From: Phnomibacter ginsenosidimutans
GTDB lineage: Bacteria; Bacteroidota; Bacteroidia; Chitinophagales; Chitinophagaceae
Length of the DNA stretch: 64,000 bases
Direction: 5' to 3'
Assembly (NCBI RefSeq): GCF_009740285.1
Contig: NZ_CP046566.1
Coordinates: forward strand, 1,794,501 to 1,858,500
The notes under the pieces are model-generated. The model saw only the letters and a list, made by a program, of their open reading frames with translations. It did no database searches and was not told the DNA's origin. Below, one piece after another: positions 1 through 9,242 of the stretch. Numbering within the stretch: the first letter of the stretch is position 1; each line of letters opens with the position of its first letter. A program made the position numbers and the translations under genes.

Positions 1-1331
1 AGCAGCGCCATTGGGTATTGGTTTCGTATTGGCTGTATTGGGCAATCCTTACTTTGGTTTTTATGCGCTATTCGCCTACACGTTCATCATGTTTATGCCG
101 GGGCGTGTATTGGGAACAGATTTACCAGTGGGTATTGGCGCCGAATTATTAACGGTACTGGTACTGATGAGTGCTTTGCTCCGCAAAAAAGTGCAGCAGC
201 AAAAGATAGATGGTTTTGTGCGGCAGCCGGTAAGCATCATGCTCATCATCTACACTGCGTATTTACTCGTTGAGTTTTTCAATCCCAATATGCGCAGCAT
301 GTCCGGGCTTATTTTCTATTATCGGAAAGTACTGGCCTTTCTGCTTATTTATTACATCGCTTATTTGTTACTCGACGATTTGCCCAAAATTGTTCGCTTT
401 TTTAAGTTCTGGCTCATCATGTGTGTGCTGGCCGGGCTATATGCCTGCAAACAGCAGTGGTTCGATTTTTTTGGGTTTGAAACCCGCTGGCTCATGAGTG
501 ATCCGCACAAAGTGAAACTCTATTATCAGGGTGGCATGTTCCGTAAAATGTCATTTTTAAGCGACCCTGCTGCCAGTGGTATTTTGTTGGGTTATACTGC
601 CGTTATTGCATTGGTATTATCGCAGTTCAAACCTTTTGCAGCATACAAACGCTGGTTGTACTTCGCATGTGCGGCCATGGTTTTAGGCGCCGTGTATTCT
701 GGCACCCGTACATCGTATATCGTTATTGCAATTGGTGTCTCCATTTACATCCTTATGAATTTTCAGCAGAAACGAACACTCATTTTTACCGGGGTTTCAT
801 TGTTGGCATTGGCGTTTATCTTATTTGGGCCAGTCAATAATGCCGCCATCAACCGGGTTCGTACCCTCATGAATGGCACCAACGATGCATCGCTGAAAGT
901 GCGGGATGAAAACAGAGAATTAATTCGGCCATACATGCTTGTCGCATCCTATGGGTGGCGGATTGGCTACAAATGGGGTAGAAGGCGAACGATACAATCC
1001 CGGGCATGAACTGGCAGGTTTTCCTACCGACAGCGGCTACCTCAAATTTGCCTTGGAAGCTGGCTGGATAGGCCTGGTTATTTTGTGCCTGTTGTACTTT
1101 GTGATGATGCAACAATGTGTGCATCATTATTACCGGTCATCCAATCCTACCATCAAAGCATTGTACTGCGCCATGGCGGCGGCATTGTTTGCGCAAATTG
1201 TAGCCCACTACGGACAAATAGCCATCGGCCAAATGCCCGGCATCTTATTTTTCTTTGCAATGATGGCCGTCATTGGACGACTCAAACAGTTTGATGACCC
1301 CAACATTGCCTGGGAGGAAGAAGAACAGTAA
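1..1331 (+). CDS. O-antigen ligase/polymerase-like membrane protein (5' partial, one frameshift)
   Basis: The reading frame is open at the left edge, so the start lies outside the window. The product is a polytopic membrane protein with alternating hydrophobic helices, a long polar loop (about residues 170-185, ending in SDPAASG) and the stretch SGTRTSYIV that is typical of Wzy/WaaL-type (O-antigen ligase family) proteins. Such proteins join or polymerise lipid-linked glycans on the periplasmic side. The frame breaks at about 939: removing one T in the run CTTGTCG restores RPYMLSHPMGGG and joins the last 130 residues, which contain four more hydrophobic segments and a charged tail (WEEEEQ). 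TolC-like and acyltransferase genes follow on the same strand, which supports an exopolysaccharide or O-antigen role. Whether it is a ligase or a polymerase cannot be told. Confidence 0.65.
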
Positions 1332-1369
1332 AGCCCGATTACCTACTTTTAAAACAAATCTCCACGCTT

Positions 1370-2074
1370 ATGAAACCCGGAAAGTATAGCTGCCTGATGA
1401 TTGCATTGCTGCTGAGCAGTGTAGCGGCTGTTGCACAATCACCTCAAATGAGACCTGATTCTACTATCAAAGACATCCGTCAGCGATTGATAGAACTGGC
1501 ACTACCCGGCCCCGATATGGAAATTGCCGACCGCAATGAAATCATAGCACAGCAACAATTGCAGCGTTCCAAACGCACCATCATGAACCAGCTGATTGTG
1601 ACGGGTAACCTCAATGAATTTTCTATCAAAGGCAGTCAGCCAACACAAAATCAGGCCAACCTTTTTCCGCGGTACAATATCGGTTTGCAATTGCCACTGG
1701 GTGTGATGTTTACACGAGCAAAAGACATTCGGGTAGCCGAGCAAAATGTAGCCATTGCACATGCGGAGCGTTCTAAAACTTATGGCGAAATCAAAGCCAT
1801 CATCCTGAAAAACTATGAAGACTTTTTGATGTATTCTGCACTGTTGGATGTACAAACCAAATCGACTTCTGCCGAATACCTCAACTTTTTAAAAGTGGAA
1901 AGCGACTTTGAAAACGGTGCTGCTACTGAAGATGCGTACAATGATGCATTGAAAAAGTACAACGAGGAAATGACGAAGAAAATCAATACCCAACGCAACC
2001 GTGAAATTGCCCGTATCGAAATTGAAAAATACATCCTCGTTCCTTTGGATGATGTGATTAAAGGCTTGCGTTAA
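1370..2074 (+). CDS. TolC-family outer-membrane efflux-like protein (short form)
   Basis: 234 residues with an N-terminal signal peptide (MKPGKYSCLMIALLLSSVAA then VAQ). The rest is mostly long amphipathic helix: IRQRLIELAL near residue 30, a pair of short beta-like segments around residues 90-105 (NIGLQLPLGVMFTRAKDIRVAE), then a continuous helical region rich in E, K and Q. This resembles half of a TolC-type alpha-barrel/beta-strand repeat, so it is shorter than classical TolC (about 450 residues). It sits 38 bases after the O-antigen-ligase-like gene and 16 bases before the acyltransferase, all on one strand, and is probably part of a polysaccharide export operon. Family assignment is by pattern; the exported substrate is unknown. 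Confidence 0.55.
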   Translation: MKPGKYSCLMIALLLSSVAAVAQSPQMRPDSTIKDIRQRLIELALPGPDMEIADRNEIIAQQQLQRSKRTIMNQLIVTGNLNEFSIKGSQPTQNQANLFPRYNIGLQLPLGVMFTRAKDIRVAEQNVAIAHAERSKTYGEIKAIILKNYEDFLMYSALLDVQTKSTSAEYLNFLKVESDFENGAATEDAYNDALKKYNEEMTKKINTQRNREIARIEIEKYILVPLDDVIKGLR

Positions 2075-2090
2075 TTTCTATTGCACACAT

Positions 2091-3260
2091 ATGAGCACTG
2101 CTACCGCACAAAAGAAACCGCAAATCTTTTTTCCAAATCTGGATGGCCTGCGTTTCTTCTCTTTTTTTGTTGTGTTTTTATTTCACAGTAATAAAACCAT
2201 TTTCAGCAATCTGAAGGGTACACAATGGTATGACCTCACGAACGGACTGTTTCAGAATGGCAATCTTGGGGTGAATTTCTTTTTTGTACTCAGCGGTTTT
2301 CTCATTACTTATTTGCTGATAAAAGAAAAAGAATTTGCCGGCGATATCAACGTGGGTAAGTTTTATGTGCGGCGCATTTTGCGCATCTGGCCGTTGTTTT
2401 ATGCCTGTATTTTTTTAGGCTTTGTGGTGTTTCCACAAATAAAAATAGCCATGGGTGGCCAGCCCGATGAAGTAGCCAATATCTGGTACTATGTACTCTT
2501 GGCCAACAACTTCGACTTCATGCATAGCTGGCCGGTAGTGCCAGATGCATTGATTCTTTCTGTGCTGTGGTCCGTAGCAGTAGAAGAACAGTTTTACCTG
2601 AGCTGGCCGGTTTTGGTTCGGTTTATCAAGCTACGGTTGCTGCCGGTACTGATGGTGGGTATCATCATTGGTACACTCATTTTCCGCAGCTTTTATACCA
2701 ACAATGACGAACACGATTACGGTGTACGCTACTTCCACACATTTGCTGTGATTGGCGATATGGCCTGGGGTGGACTGTTGGCCTACGGTGCGGTATTCAG
2801 CAAACGCTTTATGCAGTTTTGGGAAGCCTTACCCAAACGGGTGATTGCCGGTATTTATGTAATGGCCTTTGCTATTTTATTTTTCAAAAAAGATATACTG
2901 CCACCCATTCCTGTGGTGCTGGTTTTTGAACGCCTGATTATTGCTATTGTGTTTGGCGCCATTATTATGGAGCAGAACTACAGCAAACATTCGCTGTTCA
3001 AAATGCAATCCTTGAAACGCATTTCAAAACTGGGTGTGTACACATACGGATTGTACTGCCTGCATTTTGTAGGCATTATTGCAGCTGGTGTGGTGTTTGA
3101 CAAACTACACCTCGACCGCCGCAGCCCGGGTATTTCATTTGCAGAAATGTTGCTGGCACTGGCATTGAGCCTCGCCATCAGCATTGCTTCTTACCATTGG
3201 TTTGAAAGCTGGTTCCTGAAATGGAAAGACAAGTTTGCTGTTATTGTAAAGGGGAAGTAG
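2091..3260 (+). CDS. Acyltransferase 3 family membrane protein (OafA/YrhL-like)
   Basis: 389 residues with about ten hydrophobic helices. The N-terminus has the family pattern NLDGLRFFSFFVVFLFHS, where the His (residue 33) is the conserved catalytic-type histidine, followed by GNLGVNFFFVLSGFLITYLL, RRILRIWPLF and LWSVAVEEQFYLSWPVLV, all characteristic of acyltransferase family 3. Members transfer acetyl or other acyl groups to sugars of O-antigen, peptidoglycan or exopolysaccharide in the inner membrane. It is the third gene of the putative glycan operon. Its last 20 bases overlap the end of the convergent gene on the minus strand. Family confidence is high; the acyl acceptor is unknown. Confidence 0.85.
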   Translation: MSTATAQKKPQIFFPNLDGLRFFSFFVVFLFHSNKTIFSNLKGTQWYDLTNGLFQNGNLGVNFFFVLSGFLITYLLIKEKEFAGDINVGKFYVRRILRIWPLFYACIFLGFVVFPQIKIAMGGQPDEVANIWYYVLLANNFDFMHSWPVVPDALILSVLWSVAVEEQFYLSWPVLVRFIKLRLLPVLMVGIIIGTLIFRSFYTNNDEHDYGVRYFHTFAVIGDMAWGGLLAYGAVFSKRFMQFWEALPKRVIAGIYVMAFAILFFKKDILPPIPVVLVFERLIIAIVFGAIIMEQNYSKHSLFKMQSLKRISKLGVYTYGLYCLHFVGIIAAGVVFDKLHLDRRSPGISFAEMLLALALSLAISIASYHWFESWFLKWKDKFAVIVKGK

Positions 3261-4896
3261 CGCTGCTGTCTTTGGCGGCATGCTTTGGTACAAACACTTC
3301 AATCCAGGTATCCGTGGGGCGGCGTGGCGCATGAAACGAATCAACTAGTTCATAGTTGGTCAGCAGTGAGTCCCGCACTTCAAATGGAAAGAAGTTGTTG
3401 AGCTTTGGCATGTATTCAAACAAAACCAAATCGTAGTATTTATTGTGTACACGGTCGGTGTACAGCTTGGTTTCTCTGTCGAACATGGCTACGCCACGGT
3501 GGTGCCACAGTGGAATATGAATGCCGCGGTCTTGTTCGTATTTCATTTCCAAAATGAGCGGTGTCAGTTCTGTAAAGTTGAGAATACGGCGAGGTTTGTC
3601 AGTTGGTTTGGTTACCGCATCCATCTTCATCACCCGTTCAATTCCTTCAACAGTGGAAGGCGGCATGTAAATTTTTTCAAAGCCCTTTCTGTTCGAAAAA
3701 ATCCATTTACTCATGGGTACATCTGATGTGTCCGACTTAATCATGTACGTGTTTCTGCCCACGGCGGCAGCGGCTGTTTGCTCTCCACTATTGGCCCTGC
3801 TTACAATGCGGTTGATGTATTTCCAATACGTGCCGCTCCACCAAAGCAGCATGCCGGCCATTACCACAGTAATAGTTTTAATTGAATTGAAATTGAGGTC
3901 GGCCATGCGCTGGCCCAACAATTGCAAAATGAAAACAGCAGCAAAACTGTGAAAGAAAATATTGTTGTCGGGTGGCGTGTAACTGGTGATTTGAAAGATG
4001 CTGGCTTCGGCCAAAATCCCCACAGTAAGCAGGAAAAACAGCATCATCATTTTATCGGCCCACAGTTGTTTCCATTTTAGCAGACGGGGCAGCATGAGTA
4101 GTAAAATGATGAACAGGTAAAACTTAATCCACTGCGAATTAGTGAAGAATTCATCTACAATATCAAACGCCGACAACCGGGAGTTGTGCGGTGGCTGGCC
4201 ATGATTGAACCAGTAGCCAAAATCGGTTCCCCGCAGGGGCAGTAAGAAAAAGGCGGCTGCCAATGCTATACCGGCCAATGCTGCGGGCAGGTACCACCAT
4301 TTTTTATCGGCAATACTGGCGTAGCCAATCAATGCGAGACCAATCATAATGGCCATGCCGCCACCATCTTGCTTGGTAAAAAAGCTGATGAACAGGAAAG
4401 CACCACCGGCCGCAAACCACAGCAAACGGAGTTTGTTTTGGCTCGTGATGGCTTTGAGTAAAAGGGCCAATGCTACAAATTCATACACAATAACTGTGTG
4501 GTTGTACCAGGGCCAAAAATTGAAAAAAGAAAAAGACAAACAAAAGAGCAATACGCCGGCCAGCCTAAGTCCCGGCTGCACCTGCAGCGATTTGAGCATG
4601 CTCCTGAAAGCCAAGCCAGACAAAATGTTGATGAAGACTTGTGCCTTTACCAATGTGACCAGACCGGGGCCGAATATCTTGAAAAAGAATGCTGGTACCA
4701 CCCAAAACATATAACCCATGGGCAGGCCAAAATCCTGAAACGGTGTCTGGCCCTGCGAAATGCGGTAAGCGCCTTCCCAAGACAGGAAGATGTTGACCCG
4801 ATAAGGAAAAGTGCTGAAAAGTGGCACCAATGCAAAAGCAATGATGATGAGGATGTCGGAAGTGAAAAGGAGTCGTTGTAGTTTGGTTGGTTGCAT
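3241..4896 (-). CDS. Polytopic membrane protein, candidate GT-C glycosyltransferase
   Basis: 551 residues: about eleven hydrophobic segments in residues 1-370, then a soluble C-terminal domain of about 180 residues. The first periplasmic loop (LSWEGAYRISQGQTPFQDFG) resembles the first loop of GT39/ArnT-like GT-C enzymes, which take sugars from polyprenyl-phosphate donors. In those enzymes an acidic residue of this loop is catalytic; the Glu of WEGAY is a candidate here. It is transcribed divergently from the UbiA gene (229-bp shared upstream region) and next to the presumed polyprenyl-phospho-arabinose genes, so it could be the transferase that uses that donor. That role is inference from position. 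No specific family name can be assigned from sequence alone. Confidence 0.55.
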   Translation of the reverse strand: MQPTKLQRLLFTSDILIIIAFALVPLFSTFPYRVNIFLSWEGAYRISQGQTPFQDFGLPMGYMFWVVPAFFFKIFGPGLVTLVKAQVFINILSGLAFRSMLKSLQVQPGLRLAGVLLFCLSFSFFNFWPWYNHTVIVYEFVALALLLKAITSQNKLRLLWFAAGGAFLFISFFTKQDGGGMAIMIGLALIGYASIADKKWWYLPAALAGIALAAAFFLLPLRGTDFGYWFNHGQPPHNSRLSAFDIVDEFFTNSQWIKFYLFIILLLMLPRLLKWKQLWADKMMMLFFLLTVGILAEASIFQITSYTPPDNNIFFHSFAAVFILQLLGQRMADLNFNSIKTITVVMAGMLLWWSGTYWKYINRIVSRANSGEQTAAAAVGRNTYMIKSDTSDVPMSKWIFSNRKGFEKIYMPPSTVEGIERVMKMDAVTKPTDKPRRILNFTELTPLILEMKYEQDRGIHIPLWHHRGVAMFDRETKLYTDRVHNKYYDLVLFEYMPKLNNFFPFEVRDSLLTNYELVDSFHAPRRPTDTWIEVFVPKHAAKDSSATSPLQ

Positions 4897-5125
4897 GGCT
4901 AGGAGGGTATAGGGCGTAAAAATATTCAGTAAACCTATACGCAGCGTGTTTGGTTTTGATGGAAGGCAAAAGGTCTTTTGCTTTGGGTAGATATACTGAA
5001 AAACAATCGCTTATTCATGATTTATTTACATGATGCCGTTACCTTTACACATACACTTAAACCAAGCACTTACACACCCAAGCTGTATGTTTCCGGCAGT
5101 TTTCGGGTACTAACCTTTATTGCAG

Positions 5126-6020
5126 ATGAAATACATCCAACTGCTACGCCCTAAAGAGTGGGTCAAGAATTTATTTCTGTTGATACCGCTGTTTTTTGCC
5201 GGCGAAATGTTCAACAAAGAAAAACTGCTGATGCTGGTGCCGGGCTTTTTTGCCTTCTCCTTTGTGGCCAGCACCATTTATATCCTCAACGATTACCGCG
5301 ACCGTGAAGATGACCGCAAGCACCCCACCAAGTGTAAGCGGCCGTTGGCTGCGGGGCTCATTCAACCTGCGGTGGCATTGGCCATTGCGGCGCTGCTGCT
5401 TATTGCAGGTTTTGCATTGGCATACATGGCCAACCCTAAAATGAAATTCTTGTTTGTGTTGGGTATTTACTTTTTGCTCAACGTGGGGTATTCATTGGGG
5501 TTAAAAAACATCCCGATACTCGACATCGTCATTATTGCCGTGGGTTTTGTGTTTCGGGTAAAAGGTGGTTCCATTATTACTTGTTGTTCCCATTTCAGAG
5601 TGGCTTATTATCATGGTGTTTTTGCTGGCTTTGTTTATGGCCATTGGTAAGCGTCGGGATGATGTATTGCTGAAACTGAAGTCGGGTACAGACATGCGGA
5701 AAAGTATCAAAGGCTATAACCTCGATTTTTTAAATGTGAGTTTATCGCTGGTGTGTGCCGTCATTGTGGTGGCGTATTTCATGTACACCATGAGCCCCGA
5801 AGTAATACAACGCATGGGCACCTACCGCTTGTACTATACCTGCTTGTTTGTGTTGGTGGGCATACTGCGGTATTTGCAAATTGTATTTGTATTGGAGCGT
5901 TCGGGTTCGCCAACCCGCATTTTTATCGGCGATCGTTTTTTGCAAATATGCATGGCACTTTGGGGTGCCTCGTTTTACTTTTTGGTATACCTTAAGAGTA
6001 CCATCACGTTTTTTGAATAA
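5126..6020 (+). CDS. UbiA-family polyprenyl-phosphate phosphoribosyltransferase (DprR-like; one frameshift)
   Basis: UbiA prenyltransferase superfamily membrane protein that, in this subfamily, transfers 5-phosphoribose from PRPP to a polyprenyl phosphate. The signature NDYRDREDDRKHPTKCKRPL (about residues 53-72) has the aspartates and the HPTK..RP context typical of decaprenyl-phosphate phosphoribosyltransferases (Rv3806c type). Start ATG 5126 gives MKYIQLLRPKEW, the usual N-terminus of the family. The frame breaks at 5580-5588: removing one T from TTGTTGTT restores ITCVPISEWL, and the next segment LLALFMAIGKRRDD is also diagnostic. About 297 residues after repair. DprE1- and DprE2-like genes follow on the same strand. 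A quinone prenyltransferase is unlikely because of the RDREDDRKHP motif. Confidence 0.85.
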
Positions 6021-6106
6021 CCCTTACCCCATTACAAAAGCAACGCTTTTGCAGTGATGAAAATATACAGCATGCCCGCCTGCATGCATCATAGGAGACC
6101 GTGAGT

Positions 6107-7440
6107 ATGAAACGCAATATCACCAACTGGGGCAATTACCCGGTTGAAAATGCCGATGAGTATCAACCCGCATTCAGAGACCAGCTGCAAGCGTTGGCTG
6201 CAGAAAAAAAGACTGGATTCCCAGGGGCAATGGCCGCTGCTATGGCGATGCGTCGCTGGCATCAACCGTTATTACCACCACCAAACTAAACCGCTTCATT
6301 TCGTTTGATACATTGAATGGTATTCTCGATTGTGAATCTGGCGTTACACTCGATCAGGTGTTGGAAGTGATAGTACCCAAGGGCTGGTTTTTGCCTGTTA
6401 CACCAGGTACCAAACTCATTACCATTGGTGGTGCTGTAGGCTCCGATGTGCATGGAAAAAATCACCATGTGGATGGCTCATTTTCCAACCATATTGTAGA
6501 TATGGATGTGATACTGCCTGGTGGCGAATTGATTGTGTGCAGCCCCGATGCACATGCCGATTTGTTTTGGGCCACCTGTGGCGGCATGGGCCTTACTGGT
6601 TTGATATCAAGAGTAAAATTTCGACTGAAGAAAATTGAAACTTCTTACATCAAACAAAAGCAGATTAAAGCAGCCAACCTCGATGAAATCATTCGGCTGT
6701 TTGAGGAATATAAAGATTACACGTACAGCGTAGCATGGATTGACTGTCTGAAAAAAGGGAAAGGTTTTGGCCGCAGCATTTTGATGCTTGGCGAACATGC
6801 GCAGCTCAGTGAGCTTACGCCGGCACAGCAGCAACAGCCATTGAAAGTGGTGAATAAAACGCTGTTTCGTTTTCCCGTGTATCTGCCTTCCATCTTTTTG
6901 AATAAACTGAGCATTGGCATTTTCAACTTTTTGTTTTACCTCAAAAACACCAAGAAGGAAATCAACAATGTGGTGCCATACGAACCATTCTTTTATCCAT
7001 TGGATGTGATAGATGAATGGAACAAAATGTATGGCCGCAAAGGATTTGTACAATACCAGTTTGTGCTGCCGCTGAATCAGAAAGAAGGGCTGGCCAATAT
7101 TTTGCACCGCATTACAGAAAGAGGTTTCGCATCGTTTCTGGCAGTGCTCAAAGTGTTTGGCAAACAAGACACGATGATTGGTTTTCCGATGGAGGGATTT
7201 ACGTTGGCATTGGATATACCCATTCGCAATGGCCTGTTCGAATTTTTGGATGAAATGGACAAGCTGGTGTTGGAATATGGCGGCAGAATTTACTTGTCGA
7301 AAGATGCCAGAATGAAAGCACATACTTTTCAGGAATCCTATCCACGGTTGCAGGAGTTTAAACAAACCATTCAAAAATATAACGGTCAGCAAGTGGTGCA
7401 TTCATTGCTGTCCGATCGTTTACAACTCACTCCACAATAG
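6107..7440 (+). CDS. dprE1: DprE1-like FAD-dependent decaprenylphosphoryl-ribose 2-oxidase (one frameshift)
   Basis: Probably oxidises polyprenylphosphoryl-ribose at C2' to the 2-keto intermediate using FAD. ATG 6107 is favoured over GTG 6101 because AGGAG at 6093-6097 lies 9 bases upstream. The frame breaks at about 6209: one more A in the 7-A run gives EKKDWIPRGNGRCYGDASLA, the FAD-binding motif of the vanillyl-alcohol-oxidase superfamily. Other family marks are FDTLNGILDCESGVTL, PKGWFLPVTPGTK, IGGAVGSDVHGKNHH and WATCGGMGLTGLI. About 445 residues after repair, close to mycobacterial DprE1 (461). The Cys of RCYGD is in the region where DprE1 inhibitors act in mycobacteria, but that is not the same residue as the mycobacterial covalent site as far as I can tell. 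It is followed 12 bases later by the DprE2-like gene. Confidence 0.88.
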
Positions 7441-7452
7441 CAAAGAATACTT

Positions 7453-8184
7453 ATGCCAACGGTTTTAATATTAGGTGCCGGCTCCGATGTTGCGCAGGCC
7501 ATTGCACAAGCTTATGCCGCCAAAGGTTACAGCATACAGCTGGCTGCCCGCAATCCTGCACAACTGCAAGCCATCCAAAAAGACATTGAAATTCGCTATC
7601 GGGTGGAGTGCTCTTCGGTTGTATTTGATGCAGCTGATTTCGCAGCATCCTCTGCAACCTTTAGTCAGCCGCAGCCGCTGGCCGATGTAGCAGTATGTGT
7701 ATTTGGCTATCTCGATACTAACGAGCAATCAATGCAGCATTGGCCCGAGGCAGAGAAAACAATAGCCGTGAATTATACCGGTGCTGTGGCCGTATGCAAT
7801 GCCATTGCCATTCGTATGGCAGAGCGGGGGAGTGGTACTATTGTTGGTATTAGCTCAGTTGCCGGCGAACGTGGCCGTCAAAGCAATTTCTTATATGGCA
7901 GTGCTAAAGCTGGATTTTCTGTATACCTCGATGGATTGCGCAACTGGCTTTTTCATAAATCGGTACACGTGGTAACGGTGAAGCCAGGGTTTATCAAAAC
8001 CAAAATGACGGATGGATTAACCTTGCCGCCATTGCTCACTGCTTCGCCCATGCAGGTAGCAAAGGCAGTTGTACATGCTGTAGACAAAAAGAAAAATACC
8101 ATTTATGTGAAATGGTTTTGGCGTTACATCATGCTCATCATCAAATGCGTTCCTGAATTTGTATTCAAGAAAATGAAGATGTAG
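7453..8184 (+). CDS. dprE2: DprE2-like short-chain dehydrogenase (2-ketoreductase)
   Basis: 243-residue short-chain dehydrogenase. The N-terminal ILGAGSDVAQAIAQAYAAKG is the nucleotide-binding glycine-rich motif in the GAGSD form seen in DprE2. The catalytic Ser is in VGISSVAGERG and the Tyr-Lys pair is in FLYGSAKAGF (YxxxK). In this pathway the enzyme reduces the DprE1 keto product to polyprenylphosphoryl-beta-D-arabinofuranose. The gene starts 12 bases after dprE1, consistent with one operon and with the two proteins acting together. The C-terminus has a hydrophobic WFWRYIMLIIKCVPEFVF segment, probably membrane associated. Its end lies 2 bases from the convergent HAD phosphatase gene. Confidence 0.85.
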   Translation: MPTVLILGAGSDVAQAIAQAYAAKGYSIQLAARNPAQLQAIQKDIEIRYRVECSSVVFDAADFAASSATFSQPQPLADVAVCVFGYLDTNEQSMQHWPEAEKTIAVNYTGAVAVCNAIAIRMAERGSGTIVGISSVAGERGRQSNFLYGSAKAGFSVYLDGLRNWLFHKSVHVVTVKPGFIKTKMTDGLTLPPLLTASPMQVAKAVVHAVDKKKNTIYVKWFWRYIMLIIKCVPEFVFKKMKM

Positions 8185-8186
8185 CA

Positions 8187-8783
8187 TTATTCATTTCGGA
8201 AAGGTTTAAAATAATGTTCGTGGCTGATGGCAAACATTTCTTTATCGCCACTGCTATCGCCGTAGGCAATAATTTTATCGTATAGGCTCAGGTTGATGGC
8301 CTGTTGTATGCGGCGTACTTTTTCTTCACCATTACAGTTGGGGCCATCCAGTTTGCCGGTTAATTTTCGATCAACTATTTCCAGCTGAGAGCAAATCAGT
8401 GAGAGCTGCTGTTGGTTGCACCAGGGTTGCAGCCAGTGTGTGGCAGAAGCAGACACTACATACACATCATCTCCATGTTCCAGATGCGATTGTATTTGTG
8501 CCAAGGCTCTTGGACGAATGAGCTCGGGTAGACGTTTTTTGTTATAGGCGTTGCAAAGTTGCACAAATGCCTGCTCGTTCATTCCACCAAAAAAAACACT
8601 CATAAAAAGTTCTTTGGTAAAACTATTACTTATCAATTTGAGTTTCATCAGTAGCAGCACAGGACTGATAACAATCATCGTAAGTATATACCTGAATTTG
8701 CCGGCTGAAAAGCAGGCCGGATCCAGCATAGTATCGTGTGTCGTTATTGTGCCATCAAAATCAAACAGTGCAAGGGTTTTCAC
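8187..8783 (-). CDS. HAD-IB family phosphatase
   Basis: HAD-superfamily phosphatase with all motifs: LFDFDGTITTHD (motif I with nucleophile and acid Asp), VVSASATHW (motif II Ser), a Lys in GEEKVRRIQ, and IIAYGDSSGDKEMF (motif IV). The cap between motifs I and II is hydrophobic (RYILTMIVISPVLLLMKLKLI), suggesting membrane contact. A GTG start at 8783 gives VKTLALFDFDG and about 198 residues; upstream extension to 8954 lacks family-like sequence. In polyprenyl-phospho-arabinose synthesis a phosphatase must remove the 5-phosphate from polyprenyl-phosphoribose-5-P; this gene, convergent with dprE2, is a good candidate for that step. SerB-like activity on another substrate is an alternative. Confidence 0.75.
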   Translation of the reverse strand: MKTLALFDFDGTITTHDTMLDPACFSAGKFRYILTMIVISPVLLLMKLKLISNSFTKELFMSVFFGGMNEQAFVQLCNAYNKKRLPELIRPRALAQIQSHLEHGDDVYVVSASATHWLQPWCNQQQLSLICSQLEIVDRKLTGKLDGPNCNGEEKVRRIQQAINLSLYDKIIAYGDSSGDKEMFAISHEHYFKPFRNE

Positions 8784-9242
8784 AGAAGTGCGGTTTGGTA
8801 TTATTCGGCAATATACTTCAATGTGTTTTTGATATATGTCAAAACCATAAACTACTGTCATAAATTTTATTACAGAGAACCCTTCTTTTTCTTGGTTGGG
8901 CTTGTCATGCATACTCCACAGCATGTAGTTGTGAAAATGACAATTAATTGGCATCGCTGGCTACCATTGGTTTTCTCCTGTGTTTCTACTTTTACATCTG
9001 AAAATAAGGCTCTCTCACCCCCTTATGCTGACAGAGTTTCGAAAGAAACATGTTCGCTATTTCAAACATCGCATCGCACTTCAATTTCCGAGAGTTTTCA
9101 TTTTCCGTCACCGCAGAGTCATTGTGTACAAAATGGCTGGACTGCCTGGTCTGTCAAAAATCTCCCTCCTCCCAGCGACAGGCTGTTGCTCATGAAAATG
9201 TAGCAGCAAATCAGATTATAACACCTTAAAAAATTTAATACA
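8784..9242. other. Divergent intergenic region without recognised gene
   Basis: This gap separates the HAD phosphatase gene on the minus strand from the secreted hydrolase gene on the plus strand, and must hold both promoters. Short open frames cross it but none has family-like sequence or a convincing ribosome binding site. No strong hairpin or consensus promoter was found. Confidence 0.4.

Noticed and set aside
5126-6020. Menaquinone or heme prenyltransferase (UbiA/MenA/CyoE)
   Set aside because: The RDREDDRKHPTK motif and neighbouring dprE genes fit the phosphoribosyltransferase branch.
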